The notes under the pieces are model-generated. The model did not search any database and had not been told where the DNA came from. It worked only from the letters and a program-made list of their open reading frames with translations. The position numbers and the translations under genes are program-made. This document shows positions 43,501 through 52,357 of a stretch of 64,000 bases of DNA, piece after piece. Source of the DNA: Planctomycetota bacterium (GTDB lineage: Bacteria > Planctomycetota > UBA1135 > GCA-002686595); NCBI GenBank assembly GCA_020638875.1, contig JACKHS010000012.1, positions 1 to 64,000 on the forward strand. Reading direction: 5' to 3'. Each line of letters opens with the position of its first letter. The stretch's first letter is position 1.

Positions 43501-44517
43501 ATGCCCCGCCCCGTCGCCAATCCCCCCAATCCCTGGCACACGACGCACGTCGAGTGGCTCGGGGAGCCGCCGGCGGCGAAGCTCGAGGTGTTCGAAGAGG
43601 AGGCGCGCTCGATGCTGTCGAAGAACGACAGCCCCGACGTGCCCTTCCGCTACGGAGTGAACCCCTACCGCGGGTGCTTCCACGGCTGCGCGTACTGCTA
43701 CGCGCGGCGCTCGCACCAGTACCTCGACTGGGGCGCGGGGACGGACTTCGAGCGCAAGCTCGTCGTCAAGACGAACGCCGAGGCGGCGCTGCGGCGCGAC
43801 CTCGCTCGACGGAGCTGGAAGCGCGAGACGCTCGTCTTCTCGGGCAACACCGACTGCTACCAGCCGCTCGAGGCGAGCTACGGGCTGACGCGCGCGTGCC
43901 TCGAAGCGTGCCTCGAGTTCAGGAACCCGGTCGGCGTCATCACCAAGAGCGCGCTCGTCGCGCGCGACGCCGAGCTGCTCGCGCGGCTCGAGCGCGCGGC
44001 CGGCGCCACGGTGGTGCTCTCGATCCCCTTCGCCGACGCGGACATGGCGCGCGCGATCGAGCCGTACGCGCCGGCGCCCGAGCGGCGCTTCGCCGCGCTG
44101 CGCGCGCTGCACGAGGCGGGCGTGCCCGTGCGCGTCGCGGTCGCGCCGGTGATCCCGGGCCTCAACGAGGCGCAGATCCCCGAGGTGCTCGAGCGCGCGG
44201 TGGCGGCGGGCGCGCGCGGCGCCTTCATGATCCTGCTGCGCCTGCCGCAGGAGGTCGACGCGGTCTTCCGCGAGCGGCTCGCCGAGGCCTACCCCGACCG
44301 CGCGAAGAAGGTGCTCGCCGCGCTCGAGGACATGCGGTCCGCGCAGACCTCGCGCAGCGCCTTCGGCCAGCGCATGCGCGGCGCCGGCCCGCGCTGGCAG
44401 GCGGTCGAGGACCTCTTCCGCCTGCACTGCCGCCGGCTCGGGCTCGACGTGCAGCCGATGGAGTTCCCCGAGGAGGCGCCGCGACCGCGCGCGGCGGCGC
44501 AGGGCGAGCTCTTCTGA
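43501..44517 (+). CDS. Radical SAM protein, PA0069 / spore photoproduct lyase-like family
   Basis: 338 aa from the ATG at 43501, which lies 8 nt after a TAGACT box; the start at 43438 would include that box. The cluster-binding motif CFHGCAYCYAR (Cys59, Cys63, Cys66) binds a 4Fe-4S cluster and SAM. GVNPYRGC before it and FSGNTDCYQPLEASYGLTRA after it are hallmarks of the PA0069 family (COG1533), which is related to spore photoproduct lyase. The reaction is unknown; DNA repair is only a guess from the relative. The partial C-terminal SPASM-like region lacks extra Cys clusters. Confidence 0.9.
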   Translation: MPRPVANPPNPWHTTHVEWLGEPPAAKLEVFEEEARSMLSKNDSPDVPFRYGVNPYRGCFHGCAYCYARRSHQYLDWGAGTDFERKLVVKTNAEAALRRDLARRSWKRETLVFSGNTDCYQPLEASYGLTRACLEACLEFRNPVGVITKSALVARDAELLARLERAAGATVVLSIPFADADMARAIEPYAPAPERRFAALRALHEAGVPVRVAVAPVIPGLNEAQIPEVLERAVAAGARGAFMILLRLPQEVDAVFRERLAEAYPDRAKKVLAALEDMRSAQTSRSAFGQRMRGAGPRWQAVEDLFRLHCRRLGLDVQPMEFPEEAPRPRAAAQGELF

Positions 44518-44570
44518 AGGGCGTCGCGACGCCGCCCGCGCGCGCCGGCGGCGCAGCGCGCCAGCGGGCC

Positions 44571-44741
44571 TGCTACGGCACGACCCGGCAGGAGTCGGCC
44601 GGGTGGTGTGCGGCACCGAGACGCTGACGGAGGCTGCGCGGTGCGCGTCGGGCCGGTGTCGCGGCGCCGGTTTCCGGCGTCTGGCCCCTCGGGTTGCTGC
44701 GGCACGACCTGGGGGTGTCGTGCGGGTGGAGTGCGACACCG
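44571..44741 (+). repeat. Two imperfect copies of a 48-nt direct repeat in a gene-free stretch
   Basis: Copy 1 (44571-44618) and copy 2 (44695-44741) share TGCT.CGGCACGACC, then GTCG, CGGGTGG.GTGCG and CACCG in the same order, with about 10 differences. Both lie in the 288-nt stretch between the radical SAM gene and the tRNA terminator, where I see no gene. Their function is unknown: decayed duplication, binding sites or part of an RNA. Confidence 0.5.
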
Positions 44742-44769
44742 TATGGGGGCGCGGGGGGCTGTTAACGAC

Positions 44770-44797
44770 CGAAGGCCGGCGCGGGCGCCGGCCTTCG
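44770..44797 (-). terminator. Terminator of the tRNA-Val transcript
   Basis: A 13-bp perfect inverted repeat (CGAAGGCCGGCGC / GCGCCGGCCTTCG) with a 2-nt centre lies 8 nt beyond the tRNA CCA end. It is followed by GTCGTTAAC on the transcribed strand. Confidence 0.75.
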
Positions 44798-44805
44798 TTG
44801 TGGGC

Positions 44806-44881
44806 TGGTGGGCGATACTGGACTCGAACCAGTAACCTCCACGCTGTGAACATGGCACTCTACCAATTGAGTTAATCGCCC
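44806..44881 (-). tRNA. tRNA-Val (anticodon CAC)
   Basis: A complete cloverleaf on the minus strand. The acceptor stem GGGCGAT pairs with ATCGCCC and the discriminator is A. The D-arm is ACTC/GAGT. The anticodon stem CCATG/CGTGG holds loop TTCACAG, giving anticodon CAC, which reads GUG. The variable loop is AGGTT. The T-arm ACTGG/CCAGT has loop TTCGAGT. The body is 73 nt (44809-44881) and CCA is encoded at 44808-44806. A full promoter precedes it and a hairpin follows. Confidence 0.96.
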
Positions 44882-44895
44882 ACGGAGGGCCGGGG

Positions 44896-44924
44896 AGTCT
44901 AGGGAGGAGGCCGGCGCAGGGCAA
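44896..44924 (-). promoter_or_regulatory. Promoter of tRNA-Val: TTGCCC-N17-TAGACT
   Basis: On the minus strand TTGCCC (44924-44919) and TAGACT (44901-44896) are separated by exactly 17 nt, and the tRNA begins 14 nt after the -10. This is the clearest sigma70-type promoter of the window and anchors the reading of TAGACT as a -10 box elsewhere. Confidence 0.8.
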
Positions 44925-44992
44925 GCCCTCCTTCCGGCTTTTGAGCGGCCGCGCGGCGGCGTCCGGGCGCCGTGGGGCGCGGACGCGCGCGC

Positions 44993-45706
44993 TCAGGGCT
45001 CGGCCTGCTCGTCCGCGTCGCGCTCGCCCTCGTCGGCCTCGTCCTCGTCGCCGGCGCGGTAGTGGCGGCGCAGGATCTCCCCCAGGCGGCCCTCGGCGCG
45101 GCGCAGCAGCATGCGCACGGCGTCCTCGGTGCGGCCGTCCATGAGCTGGCCGGCCTCGCGCAGGCTGCGGCCCTGGAAGAAGACCAGCGTGATCGCCTTG
45201 CGGTGGTCCTCGCTGAGCTCCTCGAGCGCGCGGCGCACGAGGTCGAAGTCCTCCTTCTGCTGCACCTGCATCGTGACCGTGAGGTCGTCCGAGGGCGGCT
45301 CGAAGAAGTTCACGCCGCGCCCCTCCGCGTTGGCCGGCACCGCGTCGATCGAGCGCTCCTTGGACAGGTCGCGCTTGGTCGCGGAGTAGAACTCGGCCCG
45401 GTCGCGGATCTTGTTCTGGAGGATCTGGATCAGCCAGGACAGCAGGCTGCCCTCGCCGCGCCAGGTGTAGCTCTTGAAGTCGCGCGTGGCCTCCCGGAAC
45501 GTCGTCTGCGCGAGGTCGTCGGGCTCCTCCTTGCTGCGCAACCGCGCGCCCAGCCGCATGCGCGCCACGTGCAGCATGGTCTGGTAGTGGCGCGTGAAGA
45601 GCTCGTTGAGCGCCTCCGGGTCGCCGGCCTGCGCCAGGTTCACGAGCTCCTTGACCTCGAGCGCGCGGTAGTCCGGTCGGGTCTCGTCGGAGGCGGGAGA
45701 GGTCAT
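44993..45706 (-). CDS. ECF-type RNA polymerase sigma factor
   Basis: 237 aa. Region 2 spans about 20-105 (DPEALNELFTRHYQTMLHVA, DDLAQTTFREATRDF, LLSWLIQILQNKIRDR). Region 4 spans about 150-210 (LEELSEDHRKAITLVFFQGR, then an HTH AGQLMDGRTEDAVRMLLRRA). A poorly conserved linker (about 105-150) lies between. The C-terminus is a strongly acidic tail (GDEDEADEGERDADEQAEP). It resembles the ECF groups expanded in Planctomycetota. No anti-sigma gene is adjacent. It follows ligA by 31 nt on the same strand, so it may be read from the ligA transcript. Confidence 0.88.
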   Translation of the reverse strand: MTSPASDETRPDYRALEVKELVNLAQAGDPEALNELFTRHYQTMLHVARMRLGARLRSKEEPDDLAQTTFREATRDFKSYTWRGEGSLLSWLIQILQNKIRDRAEFYSATKRDLSKERSIDAVPANAEGRGVNFFEPPSDDLTVTMQVQQKEDFDLVRRALEELSEDHRKAITLVFFQGRSLREAGQLMDGRTEDAVRMLLRRAEGRLGEILRRHYRAGDEDEADEGERDADEQAEP

Positions 45707-45737
45707 CGCTGGGAGGCGCGGGGGGAGCCGGGGCGGC

Positions 45738-47861
45738 TCAGCGGCCGATCAGGGCCAGGAAGTCGGGCTCCAGCATAACGGAAACACCCAGCTCCTCGGC
45801 CTTGCGGGCCTTGCTGCCGGGTTTGCCGCCCACGATCAGGTAGTCCGTCTTGGCCGAGACCGAGGAGGCGACCTTGCCGCCGCGGGCCTCGACCTGGTGC
45901 TTGGCCTCGGCGCGCGTCAGGGCCTCGAGCGTGCCGGTGAAGACCACCGTCTTGCCGGCGAAGGCCCCGCCCGCGTCGGCGCCGCGCTCCTCGCGCACGC
46001 GCACGCCGCCCGCGAACAGGCGCGCGAGCACCGCCTGGTTGCGCTCGTCGGCGAACCACTCGAGCAGGCTGCGCGTCACCTCGGGCCCGAGGCCGTCGAT
46101 GGACTGCAGCTCGTCCTCGCCCGCGGCGCGCACGGCGTCGAAGGTGTGGAAGTGCGTCGCGAGCAGGCGCGCGGTCTGCGGGCCGACCTCGGGGATCGCG
46201 AGCGACACGAGGAAGGCCGGCAGCGCGGCGTCGCGGCTCGACTCGAGCTGCTCGAAGAGCTTGTCGACGCTCTTCTCGCCCCAGCGTTCGAGCGCGACGA
46301 GCCGCTCCCGCAGACCCGGCTCGCGGTCGAGCCGGAAGAGGTCGGCCGGCCCCTCGATCAGGCCCGCGTCGAGGAGCTGCGCGAGCTGCTTCTCCCCCAG
46401 CGAGTCGATCTCGAGCCCGCCGCGCCCGGTCAGGCGCAGCGCGCGCCCGAGGAGCTGCGGGCGGCAGCCCCAGGTGTTGGGGCAGCGCCAGTACTTGCCC
46501 TCCTGCAGCGCCTCGGCGCCGCAGGCCGGGCAGCGCTCGGGCGCGGCGAAGGCCTCGCCCCAGCGCCAGAACACACCGGCGCGCGGCCGCCCCCGCTCGT
46601 CGAGCAGCTCGGCCGGCACCTCGTCGGCCCAGCCCGCCGGCGCCTTGCCGCGCGCGGGCTTCGCGACGCCGTTGATCTGCGGGATCACGTCGCCGGCGCG
46701 GTGCAGGAACACGCGGTCGCCCACGCGCAGGCCGAGGCTCGCCACGTGGTCGGCGTTGTGCAGCGTCGTGTGGCGCACGGTCACGCCGCCCACCTCGACC
46801 GGGTCGACGTGTGCGCGCGGCGTGAGGCGGCCGTTGGCGCCCACGGAGATCTCGATCGCGCGCAGCGTGCTGGTGGCCTCGCGCGGCGCGAACTTGTGCG
46901 CGAACTGCCAGCGCATCGCGCGCGCCGTGCGACCGAGGCGCTCGCGCAGCCCGAGGTCGTTCAGCTTGCAGACCACGCCGTCGACCTCGAACGCCAGCGC
47001 GTCACGGCCGGCCTCGAGCTCGTCGTGGTAGGCGAGACACGCGTCGATGCCCGTGACGCAGCGGTTGTAGCCGGAGAACGGGACGCCCCACGCGGCCAGC
47101 GCGGCGTTGAGCTCGGTCTGCGTGGCGAATTCGTAGTCGCTGACGCGCGGCGCGGCGTAGGCGTGGAACTCGAGCGGGTAGCGCGCGACCTCGGCCGGGT
47201 CGTTGCGGCGCAGCGCGCCCGAGGTCGCGTTGCGCGGGTTGGCGAGGCGCTCCAGGCCGCGCTCCACGCGCTCGTGGTTGAAGCGCTGGAAGCGCTCGAG
47301 CGCGATCAGCACCTCGCCGCGCACCTCGAGCAGCGCCGGCGCGGGCCGCTTCGACGTGTCGAGCACGAGCGGCAGGTTGCGCACGGTCCTGAGGTTCGCC
47401 GTGACGTCCTCGCCCACGCGCCCGTCGCCGCGCGTCACGCCGCGCACGAGCACGCCGTGCTCGTAGATCAGCGCCGAGGAGACGCCGTCGAACTTGGGTT
47501 CCACCGACCACTCGAGCTCGGCGCCGCTCTCGAGGCCGAGGAAGCGCAGCACCTTCTCCTCGAAGTCGCGCACCTCCTCCGCGGTGAACAGGCTGTCGAT
47601 CGAGAGCATCGGCACGGCGTGCTCGACCTTCTCGAAGCCGGCGCCCTCCGGCAGCGGCGCGCCGACGCGCTGCGTCGGGCTGTCGGGCGTGACGAGCTCG
47701 GGGTGCGCGGCCTCGAGCGCCTCGAGCTCGCGGTAGAGCCGGTCGTACTCCGCGTCGGAGATCTCCGGCGCGCTGCGCACGTAGTAGAGGTCGCAGTGGT
47801 GACGCAGCTCCCGCTGGAGCTCGCGCGCGCGCGCGGCCGCCGCCTTCGTCGCCGGGCTCAT
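45738..47861 (-). CDS. ligA: NAD-dependent DNA ligase
   Basis: 707 aa, normal size. Joins DNA nicks in replication and repair, using NAD+ to adenylate its active-site lysine. Domain order: Ia (YYVRSAPEISDAEYDRLYRE), nucleotidyltransferase with VEPKFDG (Lys is adenylated) and GDGRVGEDVTANLRTV, OB fold, a four-Cys zinc finger (CPACG and CPNTWGC), helix-hairpin-helix repeats, and a complete C-terminal BRCT domain (GKTVVFTGTLEALTRAEAK). The ATG overlaps the stop of cdd as ATGA, so the two are coupled; longer upstream starts would run into cdd. Confidence 0.97.
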   Translation of the reverse strand: MSPATKAAAARARELQRELRHHCDLYYVRSAPEISDAEYDRLYRELEALEAAHPELVTPDSPTQRVGAPLPEGAGFEKVEHAVPMLSIDSLFTAEEVRDFEEKVLRFLGLESGAELEWSVEPKFDGVSSALIYEHGVLVRGVTRGDGRVGEDVTANLRTVRNLPLVLDTSKRPAPALLEVRGEVLIALERFQRFNHERVERGLERLANPRNATSGALRRNDPAEVARYPLEFHAYAAPRVSDYEFATQTELNAALAAWGVPFSGYNRCVTGIDACLAYHDELEAGRDALAFEVDGVVCKLNDLGLRERLGRTARAMRWQFAHKFAPREATSTLRAIEISVGANGRLTPRAHVDPVEVGGVTVRHTTLHNADHVASLGLRVGDRVFLHRAGDVIPQINGVAKPARGKAPAGWADEVPAELLDERGRPRAGVFWRWGEAFAAPERCPACGAEALQEGKYWRCPNTWGCRPQLLGRALRLTGRGGLEIDSLGEKQLAQLLDAGLIEGPADLFRLDREPGLRERLVALERWGEKSVDKLFEQLESSRDAALPAFLVSLAIPEVGPQTARLLATHFHTFDAVRAAGEDELQSIDGLGPEVTRSLLEWFADERNQAVLARLFAGGVRVREERGADAGGAFAGKTVVFTGTLEALTRAEAKHQVEARGGKVASSVSAKTDYLIVGGKPGSKARKAEELGVSVMLEPDFLALIGR

Positions 47862-48298
47862 GCGAGGTCGTCGGCGCGGAAGGCCTGCGGCAGGAGCTCG
47901 CTCAGGCGCCAGCGCGAGGTGCCGCCGTCGGACCCCTCCGAGACCACCAGCAGCTCCTCGCTGAACTCGCGCAGCACCTGACGGCACGCGCCGCAGGGCG
48001 GCAGGCGGTCGGGCCGGCTGGTCGCGATCGCCACGGCGACGAGCCGCCGCGCGCCCTCGCCGACCGCGCGCGCCACGGCGTTGCGCTCGGCGCAGACGGT
48101 CAGGCCGTAGCTCGCGTTCTCGACGTTGCAGCCGGCGAAGACGCGCCCGTCCTCGTCCTGCACCGCGGCGCCCACGCGCACGCCCGAGTACGGGCCGTAG
48201 GCCGCGTCGAGCGCGCCGCGCGCCGCCGCGAGCAGCGCGGCCTCGTCGACCTCGGGGTCAGAAGGGGGCGGGATCGCTCCCGTCGGCGGGGCATTCAT
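47858..48298 (-). CDS. cdd: Cytidine deaminase
   Basis: 146 aa from the ATG at 48298. Zinc enzyme of pyrimidine salvage that turns cytidine or deoxycytidine into uridine or deoxyuridine. The zinc and catalytic set is complete: CAERNA (Cys69, Glu71) and PCGACRQ (Cys102, Cys105). YGPYSGVRVGAAV and GCNVENASYGLTVCAERNAV are family blocks. The first 20 residues are a Pro-rich extension. It overlaps ligA by 4 nt and the upstream DUF669-like gene by 41 nt. Confidence 0.95.
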   Translation of the reverse strand: MNAPPTGAIPPPSDPEVDEAALLAAARGALDAAYGPYSGVRVGAAVQDEDGRVFAGCNVENASYGLTVCAERNAVARAVGEGARRLVAVAIATSRPDRLPPCGACRQVLREFSEELLVVSEGSDGGTSRWRLSELLPQAFRADDLA

Positions 48299-48770
48299 GC
48301 GCGCATGATTCTCCCTCGCCCCCCCAGCCGTCAACCGACCCCGCGGCGCCGGCGCCGGCGAGCGCCGCGCGCGCGCTGCCGGCGCTCGCCCAGCCGTCGT
48401 AGGTCACCCGGTTGCGCCGCTCGACGCGCCCGGTGACGGGGTGCTCGTACTCCTCCGGCGCGAGCTGCACGTCGGCGGTGCGGCCGAGCAGCGCGCTGGG
48501 CTCGATGTCCACCACGCCGCTCGCGTCGACGCCCAGCGCTTCGAGCACCTGCCGGGTGCGCCGCGCCCCGCGCTCGCTCCAGACCATGCCGTCCCAGGCC
48601 GCGTAGCGCCCGGTGTACGCGCCCTCGGCCACCAGGAGCTTGAGCCCCCAGCGCGGCTCGCCTTCGCGCGTGCGCCCCTCGCGCACCTCGTGCACGGCGA
48701 TCGTGTACCAGCCGGGCGCCAAGTTGGTGAAGTCCTGTCTCATGTCGGTCCCCTGGAAGTCGTAGCGCAT
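48258..48770 (-). CDS. DUF669-like protein
   Basis: 170 aa. The core PGWYTIAVHEVREGRTREGE, then WGLKLLVAEGAYTGR and RTRQVLEALGV, resembles DUF669, a family mostly found in phages next to single-strand DNA recombination genes. YEHPVTGRVERRNRVTYDGW fits the same family's C-terminal part. Residues 130-170 are an Ala/Gly-rich tail, and they overlap cdd by 41 nt in another frame. There are no other phage genes around it, and its base composition matches its neighbours, so it looks domesticated. With ligA two genes downstream, a DNA-related role is plausible but unproven. Confidence 0.68.
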   Translation of the reverse strand: MRYDFQGTDMRQDFTNLAPGWYTIAVHEVREGRTREGEPRWGLKLLVAEGAYTGRYAAWDGMVWSERGARRTRQVLEALGVDASGVVDIEPSALLGRTADVQLAPEEYEHPVTGRVERRNRVTYDGWASAGSARAALAGAGAAGSVDGWGGEGESCAHECPADGSDPAPF

Positions 48771-48967
48771 GGTCCGCCTCCTCGGCAGTCGGTTCGGAGG
48801 GAGGACCGCGACCGCTCGCGGCGGTCGCGCAGGACTCGCGCTTTCTTCGCGCGGCGCGACGCGGGCGCCCCGCTCGCGGACGCGGCGGGAGCCCCGGCGC
48901 GACGCTCCGCGCGCCGGTTCCGGCCGAACTACGCCGCCCTCCGTATGGGCACCCCGAGGGCCCCGCC

Positions 48968-48973
48968 TAGCCT
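48968..48973 (+). promoter_or_regulatory. Putative -10 box (TAGCCT) for the oxoacid oxidoreductase operon
   Basis: TAGCCT ends 10 nt before the ATG at 48984, in the 213-nt gap between divergent genes. Confidence 0.45.
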
Positions 48974-48983
48974 GGGACGGGTC

Positions 48984-51197
48984 ATGCACAACACCCTCGA
49001 GATCCGAGTCCACGGACGCGGCGGTCAGGGCGGCGTGACCTGTGCGAAGATCGTGGCGGCGGCCTATGCGCGGCTCGGCAAGAGCGCGCAGACCTTCGGC
49101 GACTACGCCGGCGAGCGCTCCGGCGCGCCGGTCCGCGCGTACACGCGCATCGACGACGAGCCGATCACGAACCGCAACAAGGTCTACACGCCCGACCACC
49201 TGCTCGTGCTCGACGCCAGCCTCCTCGGTGACGACACCCTGGACGGCTTCGCGCCGGGCGGCCTGCTGCTGCTGAACACGCCGCAGCCCAACGCGAGCTA
49301 CGGCGAGCGCTTCGCCGCCTACCGCTTCGCGACGCTGGACGCGACGTCCATCGCGCGGCGGCACGGCATCGGCACGCGCTCGGTGGTGATCGTCAACACG
49401 ACCCTGGCCGGCGCCTACGCGAAGCTCGCGGGTATCTCGCTCGAGGTGCTCGAGGCGACCTTCGCCGGCCTGGGCGTGATGAGCAACTTCGCCGCGGCGC
49501 AGGAGGCCTACGAGGCCGTGGAGGTGCGCGAGCCCAGCCTCGTCGGCGCGCGCGCCGCCGTGAGCGTCCCGCTGCACAACGAGCGCGAGGTGGGCGAGAT
49601 CGCCGACCACCAGTCGAGCCCGCCCACCGGGCTGCGCACCGGGAGCTGGAGCACCCAGCGCCCGCAGTACGTCGAGAACCTCGCGCCGTGCAGCGCCTGG
49701 TGCCCCGCGGGCAACCAGGTGATCGAGTTCATCCAGGCGGTGGCGCGCGACGGCCTCGACGAGGCCGGCCGCATCCTCGGCGCGACGCAGCCGCTCGCCT
49801 CGGTCTGCGGCCGCGTGTGCCCCGCGCCCTGCATGGAGGGCTGCAACCGCAAGGAGTACGACGGCTCGGTCAACATCCGCGGCATCGAGCGCTGGATCGG
49901 CGACCGCGTGCGGCTCGCGCCCGAGCGGGTCGAGCGCCGCGCGGACGCCAAGCGCGTCGCGGTGATCGGTGGCGGGCCGGCGGGCCTGTCGGCGGCGTAC
50001 GAGCTCGCCAAGCTCGGCCACGCCGTGACGCTCTACGAGGGCGAGCGCGAGCTCGGCGGCGTGCTGCGCACCGGCATCCCGGTGTACCGCCTGCCGCGCG
50101 AGGTCGTGGACCGCGAAATCGGCGCCATCCTCGACCTCGGCGTCGAGGCGCGCTGCGGCGAGTTCCTCGACGCGACGCGCACGGCCGCGATCGCGCGCGA
50201 GCACGACGCGACGATCCTCGCGACGGGCCTGCAGGAGCTGCGGCCGCTCGACGCGCCCGGCGCGGAGCTCGCGGGCATCGAGCAGGGCATCCGCTTCCTG
50301 CACCGCGTGAACCTCGAGGGCGGCGCGCGCCTCTCCGGGCACGTGGTCGTGCTCGGCGGCGGCAACACCGCCATGGACTGCGCCCGCAGCGCGCTGCGCG
50401 CCGGCGCGTCGAAGGTCACCGTCGCGTACCGCCGCGGCGAGGCCGAGATGCCGGCCATTCGCGAGGAGATCGAGGAGGCCAAGCACGAGGGCATCGAGCT
50501 GCTCGTGCTGCGCCAGCCGGTCGCCTTCCACGGCGACGGGCGCGTGACGGGCGTCGAGCTGGCCGAGGTCGAGCTCGGGCCGCCCGACGACAGCGGCCGG
50601 CGTCGGCCGGTGGTGAGCGCGCGCACGAGCGTGCTCGCCTGCGACGCGGTGTTGCTCGCGCTCGGCCAGAGCGCGGACACGGGCTTCTTCCCCGCCGGCT
50701 GGGAGCTGCGCGACGGTCGCGTGTACGCGGGCGACGAAGCGCTGACGGTCTTCGGCGCGGGCGACCTCGCCACGGGCGACGGCACGGTCACGCACGCGAT
50801 CGGCAGCGGCCGCCGCGCCGCGGGGCTCGCACTTGCGGCGCTCGGCGAGGACGTCGAGGTCTTCGAGCGGCCGGATCGCCGCTGCGCGGTGCCGGTCACC
50901 GACATCCGCCTCGACCACTTCGCGCGCGCGGCGATGTCGCCCGATCGATTGCTCGACGTGGGCACGCGCGTGACGAGCTTCGACGAGGTCAACCTCGGCA
51001 TGGAGCACCAGCACGAGGTGCACCGCTGCTTCTCGTGCGGCCACTGCACCGAGTGCGACACCTGCCTCGTCTACTGCCCCGAGGGCATCATCCGCCGCGG
51101 CGGCCCGGGCTACGAGGTGGACTACAGCTACTGCAAGGGCTGCGGGATCTGCGTGGAGGAGTGTCCGCGCGAGGCCATGAGGATGAGCACGCTATGA
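48984..51197 (+). CDS. 2-oxoacid:ferredoxin oxidoreductase gamma subunit fused to GltD/NfnB-like flavoprotein and delta ferredoxin
   Basis: 737 aa with three units normally on separate chains. Residues 1-190: gamma subunit (IRVHGRGGQGGVTCAKIVA). Residues about 230-650: glutamate-synthase small-subunit type oxidoreductase, with a Cys-rich Fer4_20 domain (CSAWCPAG, VCGRVCPAPCMEGCNRKEYD), FAD loop GGGPAGLSAAYELAKLG and NADPH loop GGGNTAMDCARSAL. Residues about 680-737: two 4Fe-4S sites (CFSCGHCTECDTC, CKGCGICVEECP) like PorD. The design suggests that electrons from oxoacid decarboxylation pass through the FeS clusters to FAD and NAD(P), or backwards. Start at ATG 48984. It overlaps the alpha gene by ATGA. 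Each domain call is firm; electron routing is inference. Confidence 0.9.
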   Translation: MHNTLEIRVHGRGGQGGVTCAKIVAAAYARLGKSAQTFGDYAGERSGAPVRAYTRIDDEPITNRNKVYTPDHLLVLDASLLGDDTLDGFAPGGLLLLNTPQPNASYGERFAAYRFATLDATSIARRHGIGTRSVVIVNTTLAGAYAKLAGISLEVLEATFAGLGVMSNFAAAQEAYEAVEVREPSLVGARAAVSVPLHNEREVGEIADHQSSPPTGLRTGSWSTQRPQYVENLAPCSAWCPAGNQVIEFIQAVARDGLDEAGRILGATQPLASVCGRVCPAPCMEGCNRKEYDGSVNIRGIERWIGDRVRLAPERVERRADAKRVAVIGGGPAGLSAAYELAKLGHAVTLYEGERELGGVLRTGIPVYRLPREVVDREIGAILDLGVEARCGEFLDATRTAAIAREHDATILATGLQELRPLDAPGAELAGIEQGIRFLHRVNLEGGARLSGHVVVLGGGNTAMDCARSALRAGASKVTVAYRRGEAEMPAIREEIEEAKHEGIELLVLRQPVAFHGDGRVTGVELAEVELGPPDDSGRRRPVVSARTSVLACDAVLLALGQSADTGFFPAGWELRDGRVYAGDEALTVFGAGDLATGDGTVTHAIGSGRRAAGLALAALGEDVEVFERPDRRCAVPVTDIRLDHFARAAMSPDRLLDVGTRVTSFDEVNLGMEHQHEVHRCFSCGHCTECDTCLVYCPEGIIRRGGPGYEVDYSYCKGCGICVEECPREAMRMSTL

Positions 51198-52357
51198 CCA
51201 CCCAGTTCGTCAGCGCCAACCACGCGGCCGCGCTCGCGGTCACGCTGGCCGGCCGCGCCAACCGCGGCGCCCGCGGCTTCGGCGGCGGCATCTACCCCAT
51301 CACGCCGCAGACCGAGTGCATCGAGTTCCTGTGCACGCAGGAGTTCGACAAGGGCAGCCTGGTGCGCGTCGAGAGCGAGCACAGCGCCATGGCGGTCTGC
51401 ATGGGCTACTCGCTGTCCGGCGCGCGCAGCTTCACCGCGTCGTCGTCGAACGGCCTGGCCTACATGACCGAGAACGTCTACGCGGCGTCGTTCTACCGCC
51501 TGCCCATCGTGATGATGGCGGTGAACCGCACGCTCGGGCCGCCCTGGAACATCTGGGTCGACCACGGCGACACGCTGATGCTGCGCGACACGGGCTGGAT
51601 CCAGCTCTACTGCGAGGACAACCAGGAGGTCTTCGACTCGATCCTGATGGCCTACCGCGTGGCCGAGGACCGGCGCGTGCTGCTGCCCGCGATGGTCTGC
51701 CAGGACGCGTTCGTGCTCTCGCACACGATGATGCAGACCGAGGTCGCGGAGCAGGAGCAGGTCGACCGCTTCCTGCCCGAGCTCGACCTGCCGCACCGCG
51801 TGACGCACGAACCGGTGACCGTGGGCGGCCTCGACTTCCCGCACGAGACCGAGGCGCACCGCGCGCAGCACCACGCCGCGCTCGGGCGCGTGTTCGACGT
51901 CTACGCCGAGGCGCAGGACGAGTTCGAGGCGATCTTCGGCCGCCGCCCGGCGGACCCGGTGGTGCCCTACCGCATGGAGGACGCCGAGCACGTCGTGGTC
52001 TCGATGGGCACGACCGCCAGCACCGTGCGCACCGCCGTCGACGAGGCGCGCGAGCAAGGCTTCAAGGTCGGCGCGCTGCGCCTGCGCATGTTCCGGCCGT
52101 GGCCGGAGGAGCTGCTCGCGCGCTGGCTCGTCGGCCGCGAGCGCATCGCCGTGCTCGACCGCGACATCAGCCTCGGTCACGGCGGCGTGCTGTGGTCGGA
52201 GCTGCGCGGCCTCGCGCCGCGCGACACGCTCGTGCAGAACTACATGCTCGGGCTCGGCGGCGGCGACATCCGCCCCGGGCACATCACCGAGATCCTCGAG
52301 GACCTGCGGACGCGCGAGGCGTCCGGCGCGCCCGCGCTGATGGAGGTGGGCCAATGA
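51194..52357 (+). CDS. 2-oxoacid:ferredoxin oxidoreductase, alpha subunit
   Basis: 387 aa. With the beta subunit it forms the thiamine-diphosphate enzyme that turns a 2-oxoacid and CoA into acyl-CoA, CO2 and reduced ferredoxin. The N-terminus has GFGGGIYPITPQTECIEFLC, with VRVESEHSAMAVCMGYSLSG and SSNGLAYMTENVYAA after it, as in PorA. The C-terminal transketolase-like domain contains VVSMGTTASTVRTAVDEARE and VGALRLRMFRPWPEELL. The RTLGPPWNIWVDHGD segment is as in pyruvate-type enzymes, so pyruvate is the likeliest substrate. It overlaps both neighbours by 4 nt. Confidence 0.93.
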   Translation: MTTQFVSANHAAALAVTLAGRANRGARGFGGGIYPITPQTECIEFLCTQEFDKGSLVRVESEHSAMAVCMGYSLSGARSFTASSSNGLAYMTENVYAASFYRLPIVMMAVNRTLGPPWNIWVDHGDTLMLRDTGWIQLYCEDNQEVFDSILMAYRVAEDRRVLLPAMVCQDAFVLSHTMMQTEVAEQEQVDRFLPELDLPHRVTHEPVTVGGLDFPHETEAHRAQHHAALGRVFDVYAEAQDEFEAIFGRRPADPVVPYRMEDAEHVVVSMGTTASTVRTAVDEAREQGFKVGALRLRMFRPWPEELLARWLVGRERIAVLDRDISLGHGGVLWSELRGLAPRDTLVQNYMLGLGGGDIRPGHITEILEDLRTREASGAPALMEVGQ

